Below, piece by piece: positions 20,297-29,978 of a stretch of 64,000 nucleotides of DNA (the first letter of the stretch is position 1; each line of letters starts with the position of its first letter). The notes beneath the pieces are model-generated. The model did no database searches, was not told the DNA's origin, and was given only the letters and a program-made list of their open reading frames with translations. Location of the stretch: assembly GCA_964415865.1 (NCBI GenBank), contig CAYQBY010000002.1, positions 49,988-113,987 of the forward strand, given 5' to 3'. The stretch comes from Thiopontia sp964415865. GTDB taxonomy: Bacteria > Pseudomonadota > Gammaproteobacteria > GCF-002020875. Both the position numbers and the translations under genes were made by a program.

Positions 20297-22581
20297 ACTG
20301 GTAGTTTATCTTTATTAGGCTTCTTGCCTTTGATCGGCTTCTCTATCTTACGGTATACAAAATCGAGCTTTCCGCTCTTAACTGATACCGCAACCTTTCC
20401 CCCACCCTTTAGTTCACCAAACAACAGCTCTTCTGCCATCGGCTTGCGAACCTCTTCGCGAATTAGTCTAGCCATGGGGCGAGCACCCATATCAGCGTCA
20501 TAACCCTTCTCTGCCAGCCAGGTTCTGGCCTCCTCATCAACTGTTAGTTGAACATGCTTCTGATCCAGCTGGGTCTCCAGCTCAGCAATGAACTTGTCCA
20601 CAATATTTGCGATGCTGGACATATCAAGAACATGGAACTGAATTACCGCATCCAGCCTGTTCCTGAACTCTGGGGTAAACTTCCTCTTAACCTCAGCCAG
20701 GCCATCACTTGAATGATCCTGGTTGGTGAAACCAATTGATGGACGGTTCATCTTCTCGGCCCCTACGTTGGAGGTCATCACCAGCACAACATTTCTGAAG
20801 TCACTCTTGCGCCCATTTGAATCAGTCAATGATCCATGATCCATCACCTGCAGCAACAGGTTAAAGACATCTGGATGCGCCTTCTCGATCTCATCAAGCA
20901 GCAGAACCGCATATGGGTTTTTGTTAACTGCATCGGTCAACAGTCCGCCCTGATCATATCCAACATATCCTGGAGGTGCCCCAATCAACCGGGAGACTGT
21001 ATGGCGCTCCATATACTCGGACATGTCAAAGCGGATTAACTCAACCCCCATCTGCATACCGAGTTGCCTTGCAACCTCTGTCTTGCCTACACCGGTAGGG
21101 CCAACAAAGAGGAAAGAACCGACGGGACGTTCCTCACTTCCCAACCCAGAGCGGGCGAGCTTGATTGCAGACCCCAACGTCTCAATTGCATTATCCTGAC
21201 CAAAGACAACCATTTTCAGATTGCGCTCAAGCTTCTCAAGCTGCTCTCTATCCGAGGTTGATACATTCCTGGAGGGAACCCTGGCAATCTTTGCTACCAC
21301 CTCCTCAACCTCCTTAACCCCTACTGTCTTGCGGCGACGTGATGGTGGCAGCAGTTGATTTCTTGCTCCTGCCTCATCCATGACATCGATGGCCTTGTCA
21401 GGAAGGTGACGGTCGCCTATATAACGATCTGCCAGTTCTGCTGCCGTGGTCAATGCCTGACGGGTAAACTTGACCGCATGGTGATCCTCGAAACGGCTTC
21501 TCAGCCCCTGCAGAATCTTGATGGTATCGGGAACTGAAGGCTCATTGATATCAATCTTCTGAAAACGACGTGCCAGAGCATGATCCTTCTCAAAGATGCC
21601 TCGATACTCCTGGAAAGTGGTAGAGCCAATACAGCGCAGATCCCCTGCTGCCAGTTTTGGTTTAATAAGATTTGATGCATCCATGGTTCCACCAGAAGCA
21701 GATCCTGCGCCAATAATGGTGTGGATCTCATCGATAAACAGGATGGTATCCGAGAGACTCTCCAGCTGCTTAAGCAGCCCTTTGAGACGCTTCTCGAAGT
21801 CACCACGATATTTTGTACCGGCCAATAGAGAACCAAGATCCAGGGAGTAGATGGTGCTCTCTGCAATCACCTCTGGAACCTCTTTATCCACTATGCGACG
21901 CGCCAACCCCTCGGCGATAGCTGTCTTGCCGACACCGGCCTCTCCCACCAGCAGTGGATTATTCTTGCGTCGACGACAGAGCACCTGAATGGTGCGCTCT
22001 ACTTCAGCTGCCCGACCAATCAATGGGTCAATCTTGCCCTGTTCAGCCAGGGCATTAAGATTCACTGCATAACGGGTTAATGGGCTATCGTCCTCCTGAC
22101 CATCAATCTCCTCGTCATGCTCCAGCTGTTCCTGTTGCTCTCGGTCTGCCGTGCTTTCGGTCTCATGGGAGACATAGTGCACTACATCCAGACGGGATAT
22201 CTCCTGCTGAGTAAGGAAGAAAACTGCATGCGACTCCTTCTCCCCAAACAGTGCGACCAGAATATTATCTGCACTTACCTCACTCTTGCCTGATGACTGC
22301 ACCTGAAATATTGAACGCTGAAGAACCCGCTGAAAACCCAGTGTGGGCTGGGGATCCATCTCATTATCCTCTGGTAGCAAAGGGGTATTTTGCAGAATGA
22401 AATTTTCCAGCTGTTCGCGTAGAACGTCCAGATTAGCGCCACAGCCACGCAATAGATCGGCAGATAGCGGGTTATCAAGCAGCACCAAAAGCAGGTGTTC
22501 CAGGGTAATGAACTCATGTCGCTGCTCACGTGCCTGCTTGACTGCAAGTCCCAATGAAAATTCCAGTTCTTTACTGAGCAT
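20293..22581 (-). CDS. clpA: ATP-dependent Clp protease ATP-binding subunit ClpA
   Basis: A 762-aa Hsp100 protein. The N-domain (1-140) docks ClpS. D1 has Walker A GEAGVGKT (213-220), and D2 has GPTGVGKT near residue 495 with [14 protein letters not shown]-terminal D2-small domain ends in a basic tail. It unfolds substrates for ClpP in the cytoplasm. It follows clpS by 27 bp. clpP is not in the window. Confidence 0.97.
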   Translation of the reverse strand: MLSKELEFSLGLAVKQAREQRHEFITLEHLLLVLLDNPLSADLLRGCGANLDVLREQLENFILQNTPLLPEDNEMDPQPTLGFQRVLQRSIFQVQSSGKSEVSADNILVALFGEKESHAVFFLTQQEISRLDVVHYVSHETESTADREQQEQLEHDEEIDGQEDDSPLTRYAVNLNALAEQGKIDPLIGRAAEVERTIQVLCRRRKNNPLLVGEAGVGKTAIAEGLARRIVDKEVPEVIAESTIYSLDLGSLLAGTKYRGDFEKRLKGLLKQLESLSDTILFIDEIHTIIGAGSASGGTMDASNLIKPKLAAGDLRCIGSTTFQEYRGIFEKDHALARRFQKIDINEPSVPDTIKILQGLRSRFEDHHAVKFTRQALTTAAELADRYIGDRHLPDKAIDVMDEAGARNQLLPPSRRRKTVGVKEVEEVVAKIARVPSRNVSTSDREQLEKLERNLKMVVFGQDNAIETLGSAIKLARSGLGSEERPVGSFLFVGPTGVGKTEVARQLGMQMGVELIRFDMSEYMERHTVSRLIGAPPGYVGYDQGGLLTDAVNKNPYAVLLLDEIEKAHPDVFNLLLQVMDHGSLTDSNGRKSDFRNVVLVMTSNVGAEKMNRPSIGFTNQDHSSDGLAEVKRKFTPEFRNRLDAVIQFHVLDMSSIANIVDKFIAELETQLDQKHVQLTVDEEARTWLAEKGYDADMGARPMARLIREEVRKPMAEELLFGELKGGGKVAVSVKSGKLDFVYRKIEKPIKGKKPNKDKLPV

Positions 22582-22608
22582 ATCGACTGACCTCCGGCTG
22601 ATTAACTA

Positions 22609-22932
22609 TCAAGCTTGTTCCATAGAGCAGAGCAACGGATGCTGATTTTCTCGAGCATACTCGTTGACCTGAGCCACCTTACTCTCTGCAATCTCCCGGC
22701 TAAAAGTACCACATATACCTTTGCCACGGGTATGAACATGCAGCATAACCTGTGTTGCCTGCTCACTATCCATCCGAAAAAACTGCTTCAACACATCAAC
22801 CACAAAATCCATCGGCGTATAATCATCATTCAATAGGACAACCTTATACTTGGATGGTTCCTGTAACTGAGGACGTTCCTCCTGCACATCCAGGTCGGTA
22901 TGATGCATAGGGTCAATTTCATGTTCTGCCAT
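22609..22932 (-). CDS. clpS: Clp protease adaptor ClpS
   Basis: A 107-aa protein with [20 protein letters not shown] (N-degron pocket Asn-Asp and Met) and [13 protein letters not shown], then [12 protein letters not shown]. It delivers proteins with Leu, Phe, Trp or Tyr N-termini to ClpA, which is the next gene. Confidence 0.97.
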   Translation of the reverse strand: MAEHEIDPMHHTDLDVQEERPQLQEPSKYKVVLLNDDYTPMDFVVDVLKQFFRMDSEQATQVMLHVHTRGKGICGTFSREIAESKVAQVNEYARENQHPLLCSMEQA

Positions 22933-22975
22933 CTTATTTAAGCTCCAACTACCTCTTTTTTGAATATACTACCGG

Positions 22976-23515
22976 ATGATGATTATCATCTTCAACAAAC
23001 CATATGATGTATTGACGCAATTTAGTGATCCGGATGGACGGAAGACGCTGGCGGACTACATCCCTGTTAAAAAAGTGTACCCTGCCGGACGTCTGGATCG
23101 TGATAGTGAGGGCCTGCTCATCCTGACTGATGATGGAAAACTCCAGGCTAGAATCAGTCATCCCAGGCATAAAATGGAGAAAACATATTGGGTTCAGGTT
23201 GAGGGCATCCCTGACGAAGTGGCTATGGAGAGGCTCGCCAGTGGAGTCAAGATAAAGGGTGGAACAACAAACCCGGCTTCTGTAAAACTGATCGCACCGC
23301 CTCCAATATGGGATCGAACCCCACCAATACGTGAGCGTAAGAATATTCCTGATAGCTGGCTTGAGTTACGAATCAGAGAGGGCAAGAATCGTCAGGTACG
23401 ACGTATGACGGCGGCAGTTGGTTACCCTACCCTGCGTCTTATTCGTTCGGCTATCGGTCCGTGGAGTCTGGAGGATCTACAACCAGGTGAGTGGCGTAAG
23501 GTGGAAGAGCTGTGA
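22976..23515 (+). CDS. rluE: RsuA-family rRNA pseudouridine synthase (RluE-like)
   Basis: A 179-aa protein without an S4 domain. It has [13 protein letters not shown] at the start, the catalytic Asp motif [18 protein letters not shown] (Asp near 43), then [11 protein letters not shown] and a [14 protein letters not shown] end. The compact size and lack of S4 match RluE, which modifies U2457 of 23S rRNA. The stop overlaps the GTG of mnmA by 4 bp. Confidence 0.9.
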   Translation: MMIIIFNKPYDVLTQFSDPDGRKTLADYIPVKKVYPAGRLDRDSEGLLILTDDGKLQARISHPRHKMEKTYWVQVEGIPDEVAMERLASGVKIKGGTTNPASVKLIAPPPIWDRTPPIRERKNIPDSWLELRIREGKNRQVRRMTAAVGYPTLRLIRSAIGPWSLEDLQPGEWRKVEEL

Positions 23516-24600
23516 ATGATCGTAATAAGGTTATGGTTGGTCTCTCTGGCGGAGTTGACTCATCTGTGGCTGCAAAACTTCTACTGGAACAGGGCTTCGA
23601 GGTTGAGGGGCTCTTTATGAAGAACTGGGAGGAGGATGACGACTCTGGATACTGTAGTGCAGAGGAGGATTTGGCTGATGCCAAAAGTGTTGCTGACCAG
23701 TTAGGCATCACGCTCCATACCATAAATTTCTCACATGAATACTGGGAGAGGGTCTTTACCCATTTCCTTGACGAGTATCGCTCTGGCCGTACTCCCAACC
23801 CCGATATTCTATGTAACCGGGAGATCAAGTTTCGTGCATTTCTTGATCATGCTCTGGAACTAGGTGCAGATGCCATAGCCACTGGACACTATGCACGCAT
23901 AGAGAAGTCTGGAGATAGCTACCAGCTGATGAAGGGACTGGACAGCAACAAGGATCAATCCTATTTTCTCCATCTGCTGAGTCAACAACAACTTTCACAT
24001 GCAATGTTTCCACTTGGAGAAATCAACAAGGATGAGGTGAGGAGAATTGCAGAGCTATCCGGATTTACCAATGCAAAAAAGAGGGACAGTACAGGGATAT
24101 GCTTTATCGGGGAACGCAACTTCCGTGACTTCCTCAGCAAATACATTCCAGCCCAACCTGGAGAGATCAAAACCCCTGATGGTTATCTGATTGGACGACA
24201 TCAAGGGCTGATGTACCACACCCTGGGGCAACGCAAGGGGATAGGGATTGGTGGCCTGGCAAACTATAGTGAAGATCCATGGTATGCAGTTGCCAAGGAT
24301 CTTGATAACAATGTACTGATTGCTGCCCAGGAGAAGAACCACCATCTGTTAATGAGTCAGACAGTTAAGACAGAGGCGATACACTGGATCGATGTGCCAC
24401 CCACCACCCTCCCATTTAGCTGCATGGCACAGAGCCGCTATCGACAGAGTGATCAGTCGTGCACCATAACCAAGTCAGAAAATGATGGTGCTGTAGTCCA
24501 TTTTGATGATCCTCAGCGCGCCATAACTCCGGGGCAATCCATGGTTTTCTACCAAGATGACCACTGCCTGGGTGGGGCTGTGATAATATCTTCCGCATGA
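23512..24600 (+). CDS. mnmA: tRNA-specific 2-thiouridylase MnmA
   Basis: A 362-aa enzyme with PP-loop SGGVDSS (residues 12-18) for ATP. Catalytic cysteines are in NPDILCN and TGICFIG, with [13 protein letters not shown] and a C-terminal beta-barrel. It thiolates U34 of tRNA-Lys/Glu/Gln with sulfur from the Tus relay. Starts at GTG 23512 within the rluE stop; the stop TGA overlaps ATG of the DUF302 gene. These overlaps indicate a translationally coupled operon rluE-mnmA-DUF302. Confidence 0.97.
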   Translation: MNDRNKVMVGLSGGVDSSVAAKLLLEQGFEVEGLFMKNWEEDDDSGYCSAEEDLADAKSVADQLGITLHTINFSHEYWERVFTHFLDEYRSGRTPNPDILCNREIKFRAFLDHALELGADAIATGHYARIEKSGDSYQLMKGLDSNKDQSYFLHLLSQQQLSHAMFPLGEINKDEVRRIAELSGFTNAKKRDSTGICFIGERNFRDFLSKYIPAQPGEIKTPDGYLIGRHQGLMYHTLGQRKGIGIGGLANYSEDPWYAVAKDLDNNVLIAAQEKNHHLLMSQTVKTEAIHWIDVPPTTLPFSCMAQSRYRQSDQSCTITKSENDGAVVHFDDPQRAITPGQSMVFYQDDHCLGGAVIISSA

Positions 24601-25094
24601 AAAATATCCTCTTAATCGCTCTTGGCTGTATGTTGTTTAGCACCCCCCTGTTTTCTGCCGAGCCGCCCACTCAAGAGATGGTTGTTCAACACTCCGTAGT
24701 AAAAATGCGTCTCGCTCCATCTGTCTCTCTCGAGGATGCAACCGAGGCTATGCTCTCAAAGGCTGTCGAATTAAATCTTGCTCTTGTTGGCAGACAACAG
24801 ATGTCTGCTGCACTTAATAAAAGAGGGATAGACTCCCCGCATATAGAGATATTTCAGTTTTGTAACCCTGAGGATGCGGCAAAGATGGTACGCCACGACA
24901 TAATCTACGCATCTTATATGCCATGCAGAATTGCACTGGTTGAGGACAATAGTGGCACCCCATGGCTCACCACCCTTAATCTGAACATGATGATCGAAAA
25001 AGGTGCATTGCCAGATGAAATCTACCGGATTGCGGTCACTACAAATACCAAGATGATGACGATAATGACCGCTGGTGCCAACGGGGATTTCTAG
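24597..25094 (+). CDS. Periplasmic DUF302 protein
   Basis: A 165-aa protein with a signal peptide ([17 protein letters not shown]). The DUF302 region has [34 protein letters not shown] and [10 protein letters not shown], with two cysteines at about 99 and 119. DUF302 proteins are frequent in sulfur-oxidising bacteria; their function is unproven. ATGA overlap with mnmA suggests co-expression. It ends convergently against the Rieske gene with a 4-bp overlap. Confidence 0.85.
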   Translation: MKNILLIALGCMLFSTPLFSAEPPTQEMVVQHSVVKMRLAPSVSLEDATEAMLSKAVELNLALVGRQQMSAALNKRGIDSPHIEIFQFCNPEDAAKMVRHDIIYASYMPCRIALVEDNSGTPWLTTLNLNMMIEKGALPDEIYRIAVTTNTKMMTIMTAGANGDF

Positions 25095-25411
25095 GATATC
25101 CCCGAATACTCCTCTAACTCAATCCAGACAACTCCATCTTTCAGCTCCAGAGGATAAACGCGTACAGACTCCTTGGCCGGTGGCTCCATTGCCTCACCTG
25201 TCGAGAGATCAAAACGGCTGCCATGCAGAGAGCAGCGCACCACTTCACCCTCTAGACAACCCAGGTCGAGTGCAATCACATCATGGGGACAGCGGTTGGA
25301 TATCGCATGAAACCCACTATCTGTATGGGCAACCAGAATATCATGACCATCAATCTGATATGCACGCATCTTGCCGACAGCAAGATCATCGGCCTGCAAC
25401 AAATTCTTCAT
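25091..25411 (-). CDS. Rieske [2Fe-2S] ferredoxin-like protein (NirD-like)
   Basis: A 106-aa soluble Rieske domain. Ligand pairs are CPH (about residues 41-43) and CSLHG (about 60-64), giving C-x-H ... C-x2-H. There is no membrane anchor. It resembles the small subunits of NADH nitrite reductase and ferredoxins of oxygenases, but no nitrite reductase large subunit or oxygenase is nearby. It directly follows the TrpD2-like gene with no gap, so the two are probably one operon. Function: electron transfer, partner unknown. Confidence 0.88.
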   Translation of the reverse strand: MKNLLQADDLAVGKMRAYQIDGHDILVAHTDSGFHAISNRCPHDVIALDLGCLEGEVVRCSLHGSRFDLSTGEAMEPPAKESVRVYPLELKDGVVWIELEEYSGIS

Positions 25412-26494
25412 CTATAGCCGACCTGCTGCCCTGCCACTAGCCAATACGTCACGCACCTCTTCTGCACCCCTCTCAAGCGATTCACATCTACCAAGGTGGT
25501 GGAGGACAAGAGTGGCGCTTAGCAGAATAGCATCCATACTTATCCCCTCCTCACCCTGCAGAGTCGCAATCCCGGCTGCAGCAGCCCGTTTCGATATTTC
25601 CAGATTACCCTCTACACCAACGGGAACAGCTGGCGCCCTAAGATCATGTTGAATTCCCAGCTCCTCAGGATTAACCTCAATTGCCACCTCTTCCTGATTA
25701 CCAACAAATTGGTAGGTGGTTGATGACTGTCTCAGTGAGGAGGTGACACCACCCTCAACACCTCGCACTAGCAGTGCAGAGTCAAAACCTGCATGACGTG
25801 CCAGCATGGCATAGATACGTGCATATGGCTTATGTACATAACCGGTCAGCAGATGGCTCTTCTCTCTACCCATGATAGGGTGAGTCAAGGTCTCTGCTGT
25901 TGTGATCACCGTACGCTTGATCAACTGATTACGTAGTGGCACAAGCTTGTGTAACAGTGGCGAGGATTGGCTCTGATCAAGATATGCCCACCCTTTTGCT
26001 GGATCACTCAATTGTGCTGCCGCATCCTCTACCGATAGGTCTACGTTGACACCAACCTCACGCAGTATCTGACGATGGGTAAAACCAAACTTTGGTGTAA
26101 CTGTCTCCAACCCCTGAGAGAAGGCCGGCACACCCAACTCCGCCAACAGTGGTGCCAAAAACGGGGCAACTGGAAGAGTCCTGTTGTAACCATTGAATGG
26201 ATCGGCAATATCTACCACCTCATCAACGTCTGCTGTCACCCTTTTGGTAAGATCCTGCACACCACTAAGAATTCCACGATTTTCCTCATCTGTCTCTCGC
26301 TTCATCCGTAGTGCTATAAGAAAGACAGTCGCCTGAATAGGGTCAACCACACCCTCCAGAATTGCACGCATGCCAATTCGTGCCTCCTCCTGCTCTATAT
26401 CCTTGCTCAAGGTTGGTCCTGTAGCAATACGCTGAATGACAGACCTCATAACCTCTTGTGATTCAGTTGTAGAAATTGGTTGTTGTTCACTCAT
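25412..26494 (-). CDS. TrpD2/YbiB-like (anthranilate phosphoribosyltransferase-like) protein
   Basis: A 360-aa protein with the fold of glycosyltransferase family 3: a helical N-terminal domain (about 12-90) and an alpha/beta domain with GVPAFSQGLETVTPKFGFTHRQIL. The phosphate-binding GTGGD of true TrpD is replaced by ADPFNGYNRT, as in the TrpD2/YbiB group, which is linked to nucleic-acid binding and the DNA damage response and lacks TrpD activity in E. coli. A Rieske gene follows immediately. I would not call it tryptophan biosynthetic. Confidence 0.75.
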   Translation of the reverse strand: MSEQQPISTTESQEVMRSVIQRIATGPTLSKDIEQEEARIGMRAILEGVVDPIQATVFLIALRMKRETDEENRGILSGVQDLTKRVTADVDEVVDIADPFNGYNRTLPVAPFLAPLLAELGVPAFSQGLETVTPKFGFTHRQILREVGVNVDLSVEDAAAQLSDPAKGWAYLDQSQSSPLLHKLVPLRNQLIKRTVITTAETLTHPIMGREKSHLLTGYVHKPYARIYAMLARHAGFDSALLVRGVEGGVTSSLRQSSTTYQFVGNQEEVAIEVNPEELGIQHDLRAPAVPVGVEGNLEISKRAAAAGIATLQGEEGISMDAILLSATLVLHHLGRCESLERGAEEVRDVLASGRAAGRL

Positions 26495-26520
26495 GACTGG
26501 ATTTTCTCTTCAGATTATTT

Positions 26521-26548
26521 TTGATTTTCATCATTTTATATGTATCAT
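26521..26548 (+). promoter_or_regulatory. Candidate promoter for the 56-aa gene
   Basis: TTGATT (26521-26526), a 16-bp spacer and TATCAT (26543-26548), 40 bp before ATG 26589. Confidence 0.5.
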
Positions 26549-26588
26549 TGGCAGATCATCAACCACTAATATTGCAGGGAGCATATCA

Positions 26589-26759
26589 ATGAACGTAGAC
26601 CAACATCTTAAAGTCGCACAGTGGCATCTAGAGCAGGCAAGATTACACTCAGCCAATGGAGATCACAAATGCGGATGTCCAGCCAATGACCACGATCAGA
26701 AGGCAATTGATGCTGTTGAGAAAGGCATTATCGAGGAAGAGAAGGCCTGTAACGTTTAA
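26589..26759 (+). CDS. Small Cys/His protein (56 aa), unknown
   Basis: A short gene with a GGGAG ribosome site before ATG 26589 and a strong terminator 22 bp after its TAA, so it is a complete monocistronic unit. Helical and charged, with a central DHKCGCPANDH motif (two Cys, two His) that could bind a metal or form a disulfide. No signal peptide or membrane segment. I do not recognise the family. Confidence 0.7.
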   Translation: MNVDQHLKVAQWHLEQARLHSANGDHKCGCPANDHDQKAIDAVEKGIIEEEKACNV

Positions 26760-26781
26760 ACAGTAACTTCAATATTCTAAG

Positions 26782-26815
26782 GGGGCTGATCCATACAAAT
26801 GGATCAGCCCTTTTT
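26782..26815 (+). terminator. Strong Rho-independent terminator
   Basis: Perfect 12-bp stem GGGCTGATCCAT / ATGGATCAGCCC with a 4-nt loop (ACAA), followed by TTTTT. It ends the 56-aa gene transcript. Confidence 0.93.
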
Positions 26816-26849
26816 ATATTCAGCTGTAACTACTAAACTCCATACCCAT

Positions 26850-27539
26850 ATGATGTTAATGGAATCACTATATATCTCAGCTTTGGTGATGGGACTACTA
26901 GGCGGAACCCACTGTGCAGGTATGTGTGGTGGAATTGTCTCTGGGCTAACTCTGGGTATCTCCAAAGATGAGCGTAACAGCAGTTCCACTCTCTCTATAT
27001 ATCTACTTGCCTACAATAGTGGGCGAATCCTTAGTTACATAATTGCTGGAATAGTAATCTCATCAATTGGAAATATTGCAGACAGCATCGGCAGCGGTAT
27101 GGAGGTACGCAAAATCCTCACCCTAATTGCTTCATCAGTGATGATCCTTCTAGGGCTCTATCTGACTGGATGGTGGACCACAGCCATTATCAAAATCGAG
27201 AAAGCAGGAGCAATCCTCTGGCGATTCATCGAGCCATTCGCAAAAAAATTCATCCCTATTCGCTCAACATCCCAGGCTGTATTTGCCGGGATGCTCTGGG
27301 GATGGCTACCATGCGGCCTGGTCTATACCGCCCTGTTGTGGGCAATGTCAGCAGAAACAGTTACCCAGGGAGGGATAATAATGGCAAGTTTCGGGATTGG
27401 CACCCTACCGACCCTGTTTGGCATTGGGTATTTTTCCAACAGGGTAATTATTCACCTGCAAAAACAGTGGGTACGAACCTCAGCAGGTATAATGGTGGCT
27501 GGACTCGGTCTTGCACAACTGCAAACACTCTATTTCTAA
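26850..27539 (+). CDS. TauE/SafE-like (DsbD_2-type) membrane protein, oxidase-biogenesis related
   Basis: About 229 residues and six hydrophobic helices. The first carries GGTHCAGMCGG, the signature of small TauE/SafE-annotated proteins found in cytochrome oxidase (cco) clusters and related to the DsbD core. WLPCGLVYTALLWA in the second half contains a matching Pro-Cys motif; paired cysteines on two helices could move metal or reducing power across the membrane. The start is one of the clustered ATGs at 26850-26859. The nearby aa3 oxidase operon (opposite strand) supports a role in oxidase maturation. Sulfite export is a less likely reading. Confidence 0.72.
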   Translation: MMLMESLYISALVMGLLGGTHCAGMCGGIVSGLTLGISKDERNSSSTLSIYLLAYNSGRILSYIIAGIVISSIGNIADSIGSGMEVRKILTLIASSVMILLGLYLTGWWTTAIIKIEKAGAILWRFIEPFAKKFIPIRSTSQAVFAGMLWGWLPCGLVYTALLWAMSAETVTQGGIIMASFGIGTLPTLFGIGYFSNRVIIHLQKQWVRTSAGIMVAGLGLAQLQTLYF

Positions 27540-28051
27540 TGAAATTCAAAATTGATGATGCTGAGATAAAGGCCAGCAAGATCCCGCACGAGATCTTTCT
27601 AACCAATCTGATTGTAAATCACATCCTGTTTTTTATTTCTGCCTTGGGGATCGTAAAATCAATACCAGAACTGGTTGCGCTAACCCCAGTCATCTCTATT
27701 GCAGCACTAAGCTATATTATGATTCGTGGAAAACGGATACAGAAACATGCTCCATGGTTTGTTCGCTGTCACTGGCAGATTGCCATGAATAGAAGTCGAC
27801 TGCTACTCATGATGTTGACCTTACTGACCACTCTGTTGTTCACACTATATGCAGTTCATCTATATGGTGATGTGCCTTTTGCACAGGTCTTTCCATTCGC
27901 GGCAATTGTTACATTACCGGTTATGGTCACTATTTTGGCGCTTATTCTTATGGAATCTGAGGCTCTTCACTTTTCAAGTTCCGGTCAACTCTCAAAGGGT
28001 ATGGTTGAGAAGTTTCCTGCACCAGAATCAGTGGTAAAAATTGAGGATTAA
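27539..28051 (+). CDS. Hypothetical membrane protein (170 aa)
   Basis: The ATG at 27539 overlaps the TAA of the TauE-like gene (TAATG), so it is translationally coupled. Four hydrophobic stretches are visible (about 22-40, 46-60, 90-110, 118-138), with a short basic loop (RGKRIQKHAPWF) between the pairs and a polar C-terminal tail. No conserved catalytic motif is seen. Not recognised; the context suggests it works with its two neighbours. Confidence 0.7.
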   Translation: MKFKIDDAEIKASKIPHEIFLTNLIVNHILFFISALGIVKSIPELVALTPVISIAALSYIMIRGKRIQKHAPWFVRCHWQIAMNRSRLLLMMLTLLTTLLFTLYAVHLYGDVPFAQVFPFAAIVTLPVMVTILALILMESEALHFSSSGQLSKGMVEKFPAPESVVKIED

Positions 28052-28052
28052 T

Positions 28053-28718
28053 ATGAAACATCTTGGACGATTCACCACTCTATCTATTGTCGCTCTTGCA
28101 GTTATTGCTATTCTGCTTCTACCTGATGAGAACAATACTGTCACGAATGATGCCCCTTGGGAGATCACTATTACTCCTTCAGGGAATAGCCATCTGCTTG
28201 GCGTAACCATTGGGGAGAGCCAACTTAGTGATGCACAAATATATTGGAAAGAGGATCCTGAGATCACCCTGTTTCTTCCTGAAAATGGGGTACCAAAGGT
28301 AGAGGCCTATTTTCAACGTATTGAGACTGGTGGGCTACGGGCCAGCATAGTTGCTGAAATAATGGTAGAGAAAGAGGACCTTGATCAGCTTATAGATCAG
28401 GGGGCAAGAATTTCAACTCAGGGAGATGGCAGTCATAAAATATCTCTGGATGGAGAAGGTATAACTCTAGTTGAGAATAGCGTTATCTCCAGCATTACAT
28501 ATATGCCAAAAACAGATCTAACCCCACAAACCATTCAACAACGTTTCGGCGAGGCCGGCAGCAAATTCTCAATAGAGGATGGACTGGAGCACTGGATCTA
28601 CCCTGAACAGGGTCTTGATATTATTATCTCTACTGAAGGCAGAGAGGTGTTGCAGTATGTGTCGCCAAAGGAGATTGAGCGACTCACTAATCCACTAATA
28701 AAGGCTCAGGGCACTTAA
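28053..28718 (+). CDS. Hypothetical periplasmic protein with N-terminal anchor (221 aa)
   Basis: ATG 28053 has GAGG six bases upstream and follows the previous stop after one base. An N-terminal hydrophobic segment (FTTLSIVALAVIAILLLP) looks like an uncleaved anchor; the rest is soluble, mixed alpha/beta and cysteine-free. The last gene of the three-gene unit 26850-28718. Family not recognised; convergent with the oxidase cluster. Confidence 0.68.
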   Translation: MKHLGRFTTLSIVALAVIAILLLPDENNTVTNDAPWEITITPSGNSHLLGVTIGESQLSDAQIYWKEDPEITLFLPENGVPKVEAYFQRIETGGLRASIVAEIMVEKEDLDQLIDQGARISTQGDGSHKISLDGEGITLVENSVISSITYMPKTDLTPQTIQQRFGEAGSKFSIEDGLEHWIYPEQGLDIIISTEGREVLQYVSPKEIERLTNPLIKAQGT

Positions 28719-28739
28719 CCCCCTGAATATTTGTCTCCC

Positions 28740-29012
28740 CTATTTATCATTCTCGTCTGGTCCACAACCACAGGTACTATTCCGCAGGGAACGATAGAAG
28801 CAGTTCATTGCAACTGATGCCCCCAACACCAACCATACCAGTGCAATCATGAAAGCATAGGCCTTCATTCTAAACATCCCTGGATCCACATTCAGCTGCA
28901 ACATCTCTACCGCATCTGCCGGATCAAAGAAGGTGAAAATTAGAAAAGTAATTGCAATCGCTACAAGACCGCTAGTCCAGGCTACCCCAAGTGCACATTT
29001 TTTTAATGCCAT
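28740..29012 (-). CDS. Small two-helix membrane protein at the end of the oxidase operon
   Basis: About 90 residues (MALKKCALG start) with two hydrophobic helices (about 9-30 and 51-73) and a short Cys-containing tail (TCGCGPDENDK) that might bind copper or heme. It is the last same-strand gene after ctaB. Not recognised; an accessory role in the oxidase is inferred from position. Confidence 0.6.
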   Translation of the reverse strand: MALKKCALGVAWTSGLVAIAITFLIFTFFDPADAVEMLQLNVDPGMFRMKAYAFMIALVWLVLGASVAMNCFYRSLRNSTCGCGPDENDK

Positions 29013-29036
29013 CACATAATCTCCCAATTATTAAAA

Positions 29037-29978
29037 CTATCCAGCAACAAGATGAAATACCACCCGCAGATAGTGATCCAATAATAAAAATCCAAATAGC
29101 AGACTCAGATAGATAATTGAGTATGCAAAGGTTCTGATTGCTGCCTGATCAGGTTCTGTAGCGCGATAGAGCCGCACAGAAAACCATAGAAAACCAACCC
29201 CCAGTGCCACCGCACCAGAAAGATAGACCAACCCGCTCATTTTGATCACAAATGGCAGCAGTGTTACCGATACCAACATCACGGTATACATCAGGATCTG
29301 TTGTTTGGTAAAAGCCACCCCATGAGTAACCGGCAACATTGGAATATCTGCCTCTGCATACTCGGCACGGCGTTTGATTGCTAATGCCCAAAAGTGTGGC
29401 GGCGTCCATACAAAGATCACCAAGAACAGCAGCAGTGCCTCAGTATGGATCTCACCAGTTACTGCCGTCCACCCCAGCACTGGAGGAGTTGCACCAGCAG
29501 CCCCACCCCATACGATATTTTGAGGCCCCATACGCTTCAGATACATAGTGTAGATGACTGCATAACCAATCAGTGAGATCAGGGTCAACATAGCTGTAAG
29601 CATATTTACAAATAGCAACAGCATGGTCATTGAGATTGCAGCCAATGTCAGCGCAAAAATTAGAGCTGATCTGCGATCTACCGCGCCCTGAGGTAGAGGA
29701 CGGTTCTCAGTACGAGCCATCACACCATCAATATGCTCATCTATAATCTGATTGATAGCTGCACCAGATGCAGAGGCCAGGCCAATACCGAGGGTACCAA
29801 AGATCAACGCATTCCATGGTGGCATACCGGTCGAGGTTGCCAGCAACATCCCCACAACTGCAGTAAAGAGGATCAGGTAGACTACCTTTGGTTTGGTCAG
29901 AGCATAATACTGACGCCACCTTGGTGTCTCTATTCCGTTTGATTCAATTGCCAGAGAACTCAATGTCCACCACCCCAC
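29037..29978 (-). CDS. ctaB: Protoheme IX farnesyltransferase (heme O synthase)
   Basis: A 313-aa polytopic UbiA-family enzyme. Two Asp-rich prenyl-binding sites are seen: NQIIDEHIDGVMARTENRPLP and the second cytoplasmic loop with RRAEYAEADIPMLPV. YYALTKPKVVYLILFTA is the usual N-terminus. It converts heme b to heme o on the way to the heme of the aa3 oxidase. No heme A synthase (ctaA) is in the window. No ATG start exists near the 5' end; GTG 29978 or TTG 29963 is used, overlapping the sco gene. Confidence 0.95.
   Translation of the reverse strand: MGWWTLSSLAIESNGIETPRWRQYYALTKPKVVYLILFTAVVGMLLATSTGMPPWNALIFGTLGIGLASASGAAINQIIDEHIDGVMARTENRPLPQGAVDRRSALIFALTLAAISMTMLLLFVNMLTAMLTLISLIGYAVIYTMYLKRMGPQNIVWGGAAGATPPVLGWTAVTGEIHTEALLLFLVIFVWTPPHFWALAIKRRAEYAEADIPMLPVTHGVAFTKQQILMYTVMLVSVTLLPFVIKMSGLVYLSGAVALGVGFLWFSVRLYRATEPDQAAIRTFAYSIIYLSLLFGFLLLDHYLRVVFHLVAG

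Noticed and set aside
25412..26494. Tryptophan-pathway TrpD
   Set aside because: The essential GTGGD phosphoribosyl-binding loop is missing and no trp genes are nearby.
27170..27538. Longer 293-aa start for the membrane protein that ends at 28051
   Set aside because: The added N-terminus overlaps the TauE-like gene and looks like shadow sequence; ATG 27539 in TAATG is better.
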